A stretch of DNA of 64,000 nucleotides from Christensenella massiliensis. Its GTDB lineage: Bacteria; Bacillota; Clostridia; Christensenellales; Christensenellaceae. Below, piece by piece: positions 1 to 7,522 of this stretch. Below the pieces are notes generated by a model that worked only from the letters and a program-made list of their open reading frames with translations, had not been told where the DNA came from and did not search any database. A program made the translations under genes and the position numbers. Location of the stretch: assembly GCA_900155415.1 (NCBI GenBank), contig LT700187.1:124001-188000 (forward strand), read 5' to 3'. Numbering within the stretch: the stretch's first letter is position 1; the number at the start of each line of letters is the position of its first letter.

Positions 1-509
1 TCCCCACAAAGGACGGGTATAACCTTGTCGCTATTCTGCCCGACAGCCTTACGTCCCCGCAGCTTACGGCAGAATGGGAAACGCGCCTTACCGGGATTGC
101 AAAGGGCAGCGACAGCCCCGCCGACTTCATGCGCGGGATTGAGGAAATGACAGCGGGGCTTGTCAAGACCTATTCCGCGATTTCCGAGGATAAAGCGAAG
201 CTGTTTACCCCGCAGCGGGAAGCAATCGGCACTTGCCCCCGTTGCGGCGCGGCGGTTTACGAGGGCAAGAAAAACTTTTACTGCTCCGACAGGGCTTGCA
301 GCTTTGTGATGTGGAAGAATGACCGCTTTTTTGAGCAGCGCAAAAAGGCTTTCACAAAGGCGATTGCCGCCGCCCTTTTGAAAGACGGAAAGGTAAAAAT
401 CAAAGGTATGTACTCGACCAAGACGGGAAAGACCTTTGACGGAGTTGTGCTGCTTGCCGACACAGGCGGCAAGTATGTAAACTTCCGCGTCGAGCAGAAC
501 CGAAAATGA
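1..509 (+). CDS. topB: DNA topoisomerase III, C-terminal end (partial)
   Basis: The reading frame is open from base 3 at the left edge to the stop at 507-509, so only about the last 168 residues are visible. It matches the C-terminal part of the type IA topoisomerase III carried by Tn1549-like conjugative elements: a stretch around bases 80-130 typical of the core's end, then a zinc-ribbon-like segment (CPRCGAAVYEG ... YCSDRACSF) and a basic tail. The enzyme is thought to relax or decatenate DNA during conjugative transfer or replication of the element. The stop overlaps the next start as ATGA, so the two genes are translationally coupled. The catalytic tyrosine lies outside the window. Confidence 0.85.
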   Translation, partial: PTKDGYNLVAILPDSLTSPQLTAEWETRLTGIAKGSDSPADFMRGIEEMTAGLVKTYSAISEDKAKLFTPQREAIGTCPRCGAAVYEGKKNFYCSDRACSFVMWKNDRFFEQRKKAFTKAIAAALLKDGKVKIKGMYSTKTGKTFDGVVLLADTGGKYVNFRVEQNRK

Positions 510-874
510 TAAGGCTTGATGAAAAGCAATACCGCGCCGTAAAGAAAATGACCCGCGCCGCTTGTGCAAACAACGATTGCGGGAATTGTCTGCTGCTGGA
601 CGACGGGGAAACTTGCGTTTGTGTGCAGAGTATCAGCTATTCGCTGCTATGCCGCTATTTCCGCGAAGCGGTATTACCCGCCGACAGGCAGCTTTGCGAA
701 CAGATCACCCGCAGCGGGGAAACCGATTTGAAGCGTTGCGCGGTATGCGGCAGCACGTTTGCGGCGGGCAGCAACCGGGCGAAATACTGCCCCGATTGCG
801 CGGCAAAGATACGCCGCAGACAGAAAGCCCAAAGCGAGAGAAACAGGCGTTTACGGATAAAAACAACTACATAG
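506..874 (+). CDS. Cysteine-rich VLP protein of conjugative element
   Basis: A 122-residue protein with two cysteine groups: an N-terminal NNDCGNCLLLDDGETCVCVQ segment and a C-terminal zinc-finger-like CAVCGSTFAAGSNRAKYCPDC, followed by a basic tail. This is the Cys-rich VLP family found beside topB and the relaxase in Tn1549-type elements. No enzymatic function is established; a zinc-stabilised nucleic-acid-binding role in transfer is an inference. It starts inside the topB stop (ATGA overlap). A diverged paralogue with the same architecture lies at 14244-14630 in a second element. The stop codon falls inside the inverted repeat that begins at 871. Confidence 0.8.
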   Translation: MIRLDEKQYRAVKKMTRAACANNDCGNCLLLDDGETCVCVQSISYSLLCRYFREAVLPADRQLCEQITRSGETDLKRCAVCGSTFAAGSNRAKYCPDCAAKIRRRQKAQSERNRRLRIKTTT

Positions 875-971
875 CAAGCACAGCAAACGAGTACCCGTTT
901 GCGAGAAATGCCCGCGCTTCCCATAGAGAGCGCGGGCATTTTGCTTGTTGGGATAGTCCCAAACCCTTATA
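871..971 (+). other. oriT-like region, copy 1, with arm of long inverted repeat
   Basis: Bases 871-903 are a perfect 33-base reverse complement of 6441-6473. After a hairpin found only in this copy (AATGCCCGCGCT/AGCGCGGGCATT, 907-940), the match resumes: about 942-971 (TGCTTGTTGGGATAGTCCC, AAACCCTTATA) pairs with about 6406-6434 with one base difference. The core, an inverted repeat GTTGGGA/TCCCAAAC followed by CCTTAT, looks like a MOBP nick region, and the other copy lies directly upstream of mobC. I infer an origin of transfer or a relaxosome binding site; the nick base is not known. Confidence 0.5.
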
Positions 972-999
972 TGACCGAGAAAGGACGTGATGAAAGAAT

Positions 1000-3900
1000 A
1001 TGCCGTATTCCTCATACGACCATGACAAATTAGAAGCCGCCGAAACCATGCGGATAGAACGCCGGATATATTTTGAAGCAAAGGACAGGGAGATTGCCCC
1101 TTATGCTTCCTTGCCGATTGCGCAGCTACTTTCCATGCGCAGCGAAAGCGCGGCGGCAGAACAGGCGATTTTTGACGACCTTAAAGAACGCGCCGCCGCA
1201 TGGGAAGAACAGGCGGGAAGAACGCTTTTGCTGGATAAAACACTTGAATATGTGAGAACGCCGCACGTCCAGCACACCGCTAACGAGTGGCAGACCACCG
1301 AGCATAACCGCCATATTCGCAGCAACCGGGTATATCAGATGAATTACTACATTTACGAGAATACCCGCTACGACAAAGAAGCGCAGAAATCTATCCCGTA
1401 TTCATGGACGCTTACATGGAGCGTGCGCACCAACAGCCCAAGCAGAACCCAAGCGAAGATTGCCGGACAAGATAGAAAGGTTTTCACCGACAAGGCAGCT
1501 ATGGAAAAGTATCTGAATGGGCGTATCAAAGCGTATGACCGCTTGTTTACGGAAATCTCCCCGCCTATCCCGCAGGAGTACGCCGACTATTTCAAAGTAA
1601 ACGGTATGCTCATGCCGGACTACACCATAGAGGGCGAAGAACCCCCGCAGCAGCAACAGGCGGCAGCTATCCCCGAAAATACCGGGCAGGAAAAGGAGCG
1701 TGAACACATGAGCGAACAGTTTTCTATTATGATAGGCAACCGCAGCCGCTTTGACGCGGGCGACCCCGGCGGCTATTGGTTGGATATGCCCGCCACAAAG
1801 GAGCAGTTGCACGAAGCTATGCGGAACGTCGGCATTACCGCCGACAACCCGCAGGATTTTTCCATTCGCGGCTATTCCGACGACCCGGAGAAACATATTG
1901 CCTTGCCTTATGAAATGGTATGCGCCGCCGACGTGGACGAACTCAATTTTCTTGCGGCGCGGCTCGAACAGCTTGACCCCGCCGAGGTTGGCAAGCTGAA
2001 CGCAGCTTTGCAGCAGAAAAACGGGCTTGCAAATATTGGACAGGTAATTGACTTCACCTACAACGTGGATTTTTACGTCCATATCCCCGAAGTACATAAC
2101 TACCACGATTTGGGCGACTATTACTTAAATCAATCCGGCATGGTACAAATGCCCGAAGAATGGAAAGGCGGCATTGACCTTTCTACTTTTGGCAGGAACG
2201 CTGCCGCGCAGGAAAAAGGCGCGTTTACCGAGTACGGCTATATCGTGGAAAGCGGCGACGAGTGGGAACGGCAGTTTGAGGGGCGCGAAGTGCCGGAAGA
2301 ATACCGCATTATGAGTTACCCGCAGCCGGAGCGCGGCGAACAGGACAAAGCCTATATGGACGCAGCCGAAACGCAGCAAGCAGACGCACAGGCCGCAGAG
2401 CCGCAGCAGCCCCGCCCCGTCGTCCCCATTATCCTTACTTCCGAAAAGCCCGCCGAAAAGGTAAAGGAGATCACCGCGCGTTTGGAACAGGGCGTACAGG
2501 CGATTTTTGACAGCGACCGCTACAAAGAGTTTCTAACCGCTATGTCAAAGTTCCATGATTATAGTTTGAATAACACTATCCTAATTGCTATGCAGGGCGG
2601 CAATTTGGTAATGGGCTTCCGTCAATGGGAAAAGGAGTTTGACCGCCATGTAAAGAAAGGCGAGAAAGGCATTAAAATCTTTGCCCCCGCGCCCTACAAG
2701 GTGAAAAAGCTGGTTGATAAAATCGACCCCGAAACGAGAAAGCCCATGCTTGACCGCGAGGGAAAAGTGGTAAAGGAAGAAAAGGAAATCACCGTCCCCG
2801 CCTTTAAGGTTATAACCGTCTTTGATATTTCGCAGACCGAGGGCAAGGAGTTTCCCGACCTTTCCGTTAAACCGCTGCTTGCCGATGTGGAGCAGTACGA
2901 GGATTTTTTCGCCGCCCTTGAAAAAGCGTCCCCCGTCCCGATTGCATTTGAGCAGATCACAAACGGCGCAAATGGGTATTTCAGTTTGACCGACAAGCGT
3001 ATTGCAATCAAAGAGGGCGTGAGTGAATTACAGGCGGTAAAGACCGCCATTCACGAAATCGCCCATGCGAAGCTGCACGACGTAGACTTAAACGCCCCGC
3101 CGGAGCAGCAAAACCGCGTTGACCGCCATACCTGCGAGGTAGAAGCGGAAAGCGTCGCTTATACGGTTTGCCAGCATTTCGGCCTTGATACTTCCGATTA
3201 CTCTTTCGGCTATGTGGCTGGTTGGAGCAGCGGCAAGGAAATGACCGAGTTAAAAGCGTCCCTTGAAACAATACAGACCACCGCAAAGGAACTCATTACC
3301 GAGATTGAGGGGCATTTTACCGAGTTGCAGCAGCAGCGGCAAGCCGAGCAGGAGCAGGGCGATACCTTTTCCATTTATCAGTTAAAGCGCGGGGACGAAA
3401 CAAGGGACTTGCGCTTTGAGCCTTATGACCGTCTGCAAGCGGCTGGACTTACCATTGACCGGGTAAATTATGAACTCGTCTATACTGCACCGCTTACAAA
3501 GGATATGACGCTGGGCGACATTTGGGAAAGGTTTAATATCGACCACCCCGCCGACTTTAAGGGGCATAGCCTTTCCGTTTCCGACATTGTTGTGCTTCAT
3601 CAGAACGACGAGGACACCGCCCACTATGTAGACAGTATCGGTTTTCAGCAAGTGCCGGAGTTTTTGCAGGAGCAGCAGACCCCCGTATTTGACAAGCTGC
3701 CGCCCGAACAGCAGCAAGCCTTGTCCGACACCGTACAAGACACTTTGCAAATGCTGGTTGACGCAGACAAGCGGATTTATGGCGACGTTACGGGCAAGAC
3801 CCTTGAAGCAATCGCGGCGCAAGGATATTCCTACAAGGACGGGCAGCTTGAAAAGCAGCAGCCGGAAGCGACCCCCGACAGCCTTTTGACGGGTGAAACC

Positions 3901-4347
3901 GTTAGAACGCCGAGGGGCAATTTTCATATTACCGATATGAGCCGTGAACAGATCGAAGCGGCGGGATTTGGTTTTCACCATGCGTCGGAGGACGGGAAGT
4001 ATCTCATTATGGGGAATGGCACACAGGCTTATGCCATAGCCGCCGAGCAGCCGCAGCGGGATAATCCCTTAAAGCACGTCGAGGACACCATAGAGCAGAA
4101 CGACAACAATTTTGACGGGCTTATCAACAATACGCCGCAAACGCCCACCGTTGCAGATTTTGAGCAGCGGGCAAAGGCGGGGGAAGCGATTTCCGTTACC
4201 GACCTTGCAAAAGCGGTAAAAGCCGAGAAACGGGAACAGCCGCAGAAAAAACCGTCCATTTTGAAGAAGCTGGACGAATACAAGAAACAGGCGGCGCAGC
4301 AGCCGAAAGATAAACAGAAAGAGCATAAAAAGGATTTGGAGGTTTGA
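1000..4347 (+). CDS. Giant ArdC/ArdA-like antirestriction protein with metallopeptidase, YodL and DUF4316 domains
   Basis: A 1115-residue multidomain protein of Tn1549-like elements. In order: an N-terminal element-specific region (1-225) with a Gln-rich linker; an ArdA-like segment (about 240-440, with FDAGDPGGYWLDMP and FSIRGY); an ArdC-type ssDNA-binding domain (about 475-640); a zinc metallopeptidase core HEIAH at 685-689 with a downstream glutamate in EVEAESVAY; a YodL domain (about 790-890); and a DUF4316-like tail (about 960-1100) that is Lys/Gln-rich at the end. ArdC-type proteins protect incoming single-stranded DNA from restriction, so this is probably a transferred anti-defence protein. 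The ATG at 1000 lacks a strong ribosome site; an out-of-frame ATG at 990 has a better-placed AAGGA, so the exact start is not certain. The gene lies 4 bases before the next gene. Confidence 0.8.
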   Translation: MPYSSYDHDKLEAAETMRIERRIYFEAKDREIAPYASLPIAQLLSMRSESAAAEQAIFDDLKERAAAWEEQAGRTLLLDKTLEYVRTPHVQHTANEWQTTEHNRHIRSNRVYQMNYYIYENTRYDKEAQKSIPYSWTLTWSVRTNSPSRTQAKIAGQDRKVFTDKAAMEKYLNGRIKAYDRLFTEISPPIPQEYADYFKVNGMLMPDYTIEGEEPPQQQQAAAIPENTGQEKEREHMSEQFSIMIGNRSRFDAGDPGGYWLDMPATKEQLHEAMRNVGITADNPQDFSIRGYSDDPEKHIALPYEMVCAADVDELNFLAARLEQLDPAEVGKLNAALQQKNGLANIGQVIDFTYNVDFYVHIPEVHNYHDLGDYYLNQSGMVQMPEEWKGGIDLSTFGRNAAAQEKGAFTEYGYIVESGDEWERQFEGREVPEEYRIMSYPQPERGEQDKAYMDAAETQQADAQAAEPQQPRPVVPIILTSEKPAEKVKEITARLEQGVQAIFDSDRYKEFLTAMSKFHDYSLNNTILIAMQGGNLVMGFRQWEKEFDRHVKKGEKGIKIFAPAPYKVKKLVDKIDPETRKPMLDREGKVVKEEKEITVPAFKVITVFDISQTEGKEFPDLSVKPLLADVEQYEDFFAALEKASPVPIAFEQITNGANGYFSLTDKRIAIKEGVSELQAVKTAIHEIAHAKLHDVDLNAPPEQQNRVDRHTCEVEAESVAYTVCQHFGLDTSDYSFGYVAGWSSGKEMTELKASLETIQTTAKELITEIEGHFTELQQQRQAEQEQGDTFSIYQLKRGDETRDLRFEPYDRLQAAGLTIDRVNYELVYTAPLTKDMTLGDIWERFNIDHPADFKGHSLSVSDIVVLHQNDEDTAHYVDSIGFQQVPEFLQEQQTPVFDKLPPEQQQALSDTVQDTLQMLVDADKRIYGDVTGKTLEAIAAQGYSYKDGQLEKQQPEATPDSLLTGETVRTPRGNFHITDMSREQIEAAGFGFHHASEDGKYLIMGNGTQAYAIAAEQPQRDNPLKHVEDTIEQNDNNFDGLINNTPQTPTVADFEQRAKAGEAISVTDLAKAVKAEKREQPQKKPSILKKLDEYKKQAAQQPKDKQKEHKKDLEV

Positions 4348-4351
4348 TAGC

Positions 4352-4561
4352 ATGAATACCCGCTTTACCATTGAGGAAGAAAACATTGTTGCGATCTACG
4401 CCGAGGACAGCCGGGAAACAACGCTTGAAAATATCCTTGCCGCCATGCCCTACATGGACGAGGATATGCGCCAGCTTGCCGCCGCAGCGGTGAACAAGCT
4501 GCAAGCCATGACGGACAGCGAGTTTTCCGAAAGGGAGTTTATCTTGACCGACGAGGAATAG
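4352..4561 (+). CDS. Transposon-transfer assisting protein
   Basis: A small acidic 69-residue protein (MNTRFTIEEENIVAIYAED ... ending LTDEE). The pattern of an N-terminal IEEENIV helix, the AMPYMDEDMRQLA segment and an acidic C-terminus is that of the transposon-transfer assisting family found next to the ArdC-like gene in Tn1549-type elements. The molecular role is unknown. It follows the previous gene by 4 bases with GGAGG in that gene's last codons, so the two form one transcript that ends at the strong terminator at 4570-4620. Confidence 0.7.
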   Translation: MNTRFTIEEENIVAIYAEDSRETTLENILAAMPYMDEDMRQLAAAAVNKLQAMTDSEFSEREFILTDEE

Positions 4562-4569
4562 CCCATAGA

Positions 4570-4620
4570 GAACAGGGGCGCGGTTGCCGATTTCCGGCAC
4601 CGCGCCCCTGTTCTTTTTTT
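4570..4620 (+). terminator. Intrinsic terminator of the ArdC operon
   Basis: Near-perfect stem from GAACAGGGGCGCGG to CCGCGCCCCTGTTC with a short loop, followed directly by a run of T. It ends the rightward operon before the convergent relaxase gene. The following stretch to 4762 holds nothing I recognise. Confidence 0.9.
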
Positions 4621-4762
4621 GTCCTTGCGTGGACAATTAGAAAGCCGTTTTTGCGGGTTTGAATATACTTTATCGTCTATGTCGTTTTCATGCGCTGGAA
4701 GCCGCAGAAACACAGGCGTTTTCAGCCCTTAACATTCCACTTGCCACCCCATGTTTTGCGCC

Positions 4763-6097
4763 TTATCGCTCCTGCTCCCGCGCCCTGCTTTGGGACGGGT
4801 AAAGAATACTATCGACGTTCTTTTTGACAACGCCGTATTCCTGCATTTGCTTCTTGGCTTGCCGATAATCTTCATACAATTTGGTTTTCCTGTCGTTTAA
4901 GCTTCTATACTCCTTGCGCAGCGCGGCGAGATCGGGCAGCTTCTTTATCTGCATTTCCTTTAATGCCCTTGCCGCAGCTTCAAACAGGATAATTTCGCTT
5001 TCATGCCCCCGCAGATACTTTTCCTTGTCCGGCGATTTTCGGTATTCATCGTAAATCGGTTTTAACTGTCGGTATGTGGTGGTGTGCTTGATAAGCAGCG
5101 ACAAATCAGACATACGCTGTTCCACTTCCTTAACCGCCTTTGCCGCCGCGTCATGGGCGGTCATAATATCCGCAATTTTGCTTTCAAGGTCGCTATAATA
5201 TTCAATCTTGTTTTCGGTCAAGAAGTTCATGCTTTTCGCAGCCTGTTTCAGATTATGGATTTTCGCCCACCGTTCATAGCCCGCCGATTGTTGGGCTTTG
5301 ATACTGTTTTCAAGATCGACGACAAGCCGGATTTTCTTATCTTCCCGCAGCGTTTTTGTTTTGGCAACATACACGCCCTTGATACGCTCCTTTATCGCTT
5401 CTTCCGTATAGGCCGCGCCGAGCGTCTTTGTGCGGGTAAACCGTTCCTGTCCGGCAGCGCGAAAGGAAATGTATTTGCCCTGTTTGATTTCATACCCCAT
5501 TTCCTGCAAGCGGCGCAGCAGTTCGTCAAAATCTTTCACTTGGGGAATGAGAGTATCTATCGCCGTTTTCAGCTTTGCTTTGTAGCTTGTCCCTTGCTTT
5601 TCGGCGGTGTATTCTGCATAGCTTTTTCCCTTGTCCTGTCCCGGTACGACGACGGATAGCCCATGCTCTTTACATATCCTGTCGCTGGTGCGCCGGATAA
5701 AGTGATAGCTTTGCTTGTTGGAATGGTACTTTTTGTAGTCAACGAAGCTAACCGCGTTGAAAATCAAGTGATTATGCAGATGGTCTTTATCGACGTGAGT
5801 TGTCAAAACAAACTCATACTTGCCGCCTAATACCGCCCCGGCAAGTTCCATGCCGATTTTGTGCGCTTCTTCCGGTGTGGTTTCTCCCACCGCAAAGGAT
5901 TGTATCAAGTGCCGCCCTAAATGTGTGCCGCGATCTCCGGCAGCTTCCCGCGTCCATGCAAACTCAATATCGGCGGTTTCCAGCCCGCAGCCGAAAGAGG
6001 ACGCAAGCAGCTTCCCGTCTGTCTTTTCGGGATTTAAGATATAGTCTATCGCAGCCTTTAAGGTTGATTTAATAGGGTGCGTCTTTGTAACCGCCAT
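4763..6097 (-). CDS. MOBP-type relaxase / mobilization nuclease
   Basis: A 444-residue relaxase that would nick at oriT and lead DNA into the recipient. The N-terminal domain shows a tyrosine in AIDYILNPEKT (Y19), the likely nucleophile, and the metal-binding histidine cluster HVDKDHLHNHLIFN (H106, H108, H110). The C-terminal half (about 250-440) is Lys/Glu-rich and predicted helical or coiled-coil. It overlaps mobC by 40 bases, as is usual for MobC-relaxase pairs of Tn1549-like elements. It is transcribed leftward, opposite to the ArdC operon. A second, clearly different relaxase lies at 14620-16254. Confidence 0.9.
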   Translation of the reverse strand: MAVTKTHPIKSTLKAAIDYILNPEKTDGKLLASSFGCGLETADIEFAWTREAAGDRGTHLGRHLIQSFAVGETTPEEAHKIGMELAGAVLGGKYEFVLTTHVDKDHLHNHLIFNAVSFVDYKKYHSNKQSYHFIRRTSDRICKEHGLSVVVPGQDKGKSYAEYTAEKQGTSYKAKLKTAIDTLIPQVKDFDELLRRLQEMGYEIKQGKYISFRAAGQERFTRTKTLGAAYTEEAIKERIKGVYVAKTKTLREDKKIRLVVDLENSIKAQQSAGYERWAKIHNLKQAAKSMNFLTENKIEYYSDLESKIADIMTAHDAAAKAVKEVEQRMSDLSLLIKHTTTYRQLKPIYDEYRKSPDKEKYLRGHESEIILFEAAARALKEMQIKKLPDLAALRKEYRSLNDRKTKLYEDYRQAKKQMQEYGVVKKNVDSILYPSQSRAREQER

Positions 6098-6387
6098 ATC
6101 TCGTCCACCGCCTTTTTAATGTCCTCTATATCCTGCCTGTAAACCGTCCCCGTCGCATTGGCGCGTTTTGCAATTTGGTTGATGTTCCGGCTCACCGCTT
6201 GCAGTTCCCGGATATATGCTTTTGTGTCGCTTCGGTCAACGACAAGAATATACCCGTCTATCGCCATTTTACGGAAGTATGCCCCATACTGCTTTATGGG
6301 AAGCTGCTTCATCTTCTCGTCGATCAGCCGCTTTTCTTCTTCCGTAACGTAAAACTTCATCTGTATATTTCTCTTTCGGTTTTCCAT
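6058..6387 (-). CDS. mobC: MobC-type relaxosome accessory protein
   Basis: A 109-residue basic protein starting MENRKRNIQMKFYVTEEE, a ribbon-helix-helix-like N-terminus that should bind oriT DNA, followed by the MobC region with SRNINQIAKRANATG. MobC proteins help the relaxase open the nick site. The C-terminus overlaps the relaxase start. Directly upstream (6406-6473) is the second oriT-like copy, as expected for a relaxosome operon. Confidence 0.85.
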   Translation of the reverse strand: MENRKRNIQMKFYVTEEEKRLIDEKMKQLPIKQYGAYFRKMAIDGYILVVDRSDTKAYIRELQAVSRNINQIAKRANATGTVYRQDIEDIKKAVDEIWRLQRRTLLNQP

Positions 6388-6405
6388 TTCCGCACCGCCT
6401 TTCGG

Positions 6406-6473
6406 TATAAGGGTTTGGGATTATCCCAACAAGCATTTTCCGCAAACGGGTACTCGTTTGCTGTGCTTGCTAT
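6406..6473 (-). other. oriT-like region, copy 2 (upstream of mobC)
   Basis: Read on the minus strand it carries the 33-base arm shared perfectly with 871-903, then TGCTTGTTGGGATAATCCC and AAACCCTTATA. It sits about 20 bases upstream of mobC, the usual place for oriT in this family. Copy 1 is inverted relative to it and has an extra hairpin. A related core (CTTGTTGGGG ... CCCCAAACCCT) is found upstream of the second mobC at 16678-16706. Confidence 0.6.
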
Positions 6474-6531
6474 CTACTCCATACCCCCACCGAAAGGCGG
6501 TATTTGTTGCGCGTTCCTTTGATTTTGGACG

Positions 6532-6567
6532 CAAAAAAAGATTGCAGCCGCCATGCGCTGCAATCTC
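6532..6567 (-). terminator. Terminator of the XRE regulator gene
   Basis: On the minus strand GATTGCAGC and GCTGCAATC form a stem, followed by seven T. It lies just downstream of the regulator that ends at 6589. Confidence 0.85.
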
Positions 6568-6588
6568 CCGATTTCTCATATTGTGAGG

Positions 6589-6945
6589 TTAATCCTCTGC
6601 TTTTTCGACTTCCGTTATCTCCCTTGCTGTTGCGGTTACAATCCGTATGCCTTTATCGCTCATACCGTCCAGCAGCGCGTCAAGCTGCCGCCGCCCGGTG
6701 GATTTCTCCGCATTGCTGTTCGGGAAGAAAAATTGATCTACCGAAATATGATACCGGGTTACAAGGTCATAGAATACCTGTAAACTCGGCTGTTGTCCCT
6801 TGTTCTCGATATTCGCAAGGTAGCGCGGGGAAATATATAACTCGTCGCTTACCTTTTTGCGGCTCTCGCCGTATTCATTTCTCGCGGCTTTTATAGCTGC
6901 CCCGAAAGCCTTAAAGTCGTACAATGGTACGGGTCTTTTTGCCAT
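6589..6945 (-). CDS. XRE-family helix-turn-helix regulator
   Basis: About 118 residues. The N-terminal half is a classic Cro/CI helix-turn-helix (FGAAIKAARNEYGESRKKVS ... ISPRYLANIENKGQQPSLQ); the C-terminal half is a short family-specific domain (LDALLDGMSDKGIRIVTATA). Tn1549-like elements carry such a regulator between mobC and their cargo or sigma-like genes; it probably represses element genes. I chose ATG at 6945 because AGGGTGA is then spaced normally; ATG at 6951 is the alternative. It is transcribed away from the cargo operon promoter at 7039-7067. Confidence 0.8.
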   Translation of the reverse strand: MAKRPVPLYDFKAFGAAIKAARNEYGESRKKVSDELYISPRYLANIENKGQQPSLQVFYDLVTRYHISVDQFFFPNSNAEKSTGRRQLDALLDGMSDKGIRIVTATAREITEVEKAED

Positions 6946-7038
6946 TTTCATTCACCCTGTTACATTTTACAGTTCACCTTTCTTTTTGGATATGTCCACA
7001 CAATTCATATCATTAGGTTAAATACTTCCTGTTGTGTA

Positions 7039-7067
7039 TTGACAGTAGACTGATTTTCTGATAAAAT
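7039..7067 (+). promoter_or_regulatory. Consensus promoter of the leader-KTR-methylase operon
   Basis: TTGACA (7039-7044), a 17-base spacer and TAAAAT (7062-7067). Transcription would start near 7074, just before the strong ribosome site of the leader peptide. Confidence 0.8.
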
Positions 7068-7095
7068 AAAATTTATGTAAAAGGAGGCGGCGTTT

Positions 7096-7122
7096 ATGTT
7101 GCATAGCATGCGTATTAGATAA
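7096..7122 (+). CDS. Leader peptide MLHSMRIR upstream of Cfr-like operon
   Basis: An eight-codon frame with an excellent ribosome site (AAAGGAGG, 8 bases before ATG) encodes MLHSMRIR. Seen in the sequence: strong promoter, strong ribosome site, peptide, then two intrinsic terminators before the first structural gene. From the literature: leader peptides ending in an R/K-x-R/K motif, such as ErmDL (MTHSMRLR...) and the mef leader (MTASMRLR), arrest ribosomes when a macrolide is bound. The resemblance strongly suggests drug-dependent stalling that controls transcription through the downstream terminators. The inducing drug and mechanism here are inferred. Confidence 0.7.
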   Translation: MLHSMRIR

Positions 7123-7178
7123 GCATTGAAAAAAAGGATTTTCCCATTTTCAACATGGGCTTTTTTGTCATGCTTATT
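7121..7178 (+). promoter_or_regulatory. Attenuator hairpin 1 (terminator at 7143-7166)
   Basis: CCCAT-TTTCAAC-ATGGG followed by CTTTTTTG forms a compact terminator. It can be extended by AAAAAAAG/CTTTTTT and by TAAGCAT (7121-7127) with ATGCTTA. TAAGCAT begins at the leader stop codon, so a ribosome held near the end of the leader would block this outer pairing. The leader's ATAGCAT can alternatively pair with ATGCTAT further down (about 7185-7191). Confidence 0.65.
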
Positions 7179-7250
7179 TTGCGGATGCTATACAAAAAAC
7201 TAACGACGTATAGATATGCCTTAGTTTTGTTGTACTGCTCTGTGCATTAT

Positions 7251-7296
7251 AAATGCAGGTCAATGCTCATGTTGAGGATTGACCTGCATTTTTTTG
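7251..7296 (+). terminator. Attenuator hairpin 2 before the KTR gene
   Basis: A perfect 13-pair stem AATGCAGGTCAAT/ATTGACCTGCATT runs straight into a T tract, only 25 bases before the KTR start codon, so it must be read through for expression. Its loop contains CATGTTGA (7268-7275), exactly complementary to TCAACATG (7150-7157) in the loop of hairpin 1, which would allow a loop-loop contact. Confidence 0.75.
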
Positions 7297-7320
7297 TGTA
7301 AAAAGGACGAGTGAAATATA

Positions 7321-7506
7321 ATGCTTAAAAAATATTGGATAAAATGTCCGATTTGTAACGGAAAGACGAGAGTTCAAGTATTTCATAATACTGTATTAAA
7401 AGATTTTCCTCTTTTCTGCCCTAAATGCAAATTGACGCATATCATTGATGTAGAAAAATTAGAGATTGTAATCAAAAATACAGAAAAACAAACTTTTATT
7501 ATTTAG
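7321..7506 (+). CDS. Cysteine-rich KTR protein
   Basis: A 61-residue protein with two CxxC pairs (CPICNGKTRVQV and CPKCK; C9, C12, C33, C36), a likely zinc ribbon of the Cys-rich KTR family. Members are commonly encoded beside resistance genes on Tn916/Tn1549-like elements, for instance next to tet(M). The function is unknown. It is the first gene behind the attenuators and ends 16 bases before the methylase, so the two are co-transcribed. Base composition is clearly more A+T-rich than the surrounding transfer genes, as for the next gene, which suggests the pair arrived together as cargo. Confidence 0.8.
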   Translation: MLKKYWIKCPICNGKTRVQVFHNTVLKDFPLFCPKCKLTHIIDVEKLEIVIKNTEKQTFII

Positions 7507-7522
7507 AAGAAAGGATATAAAA

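Noticed and set aside
990-1025. Short frame MKEYAVFLIRP as a leader peptide before the ArdC-like gene
   Set aside because: It has AAGGA nearby but no terminator or alternative structure after it; it more likely shows weak start selection.
1402-2106. A 234-codon minus-strand frame
   Set aside because: Antisense of the ArdC-like gene without start signal or similarity.
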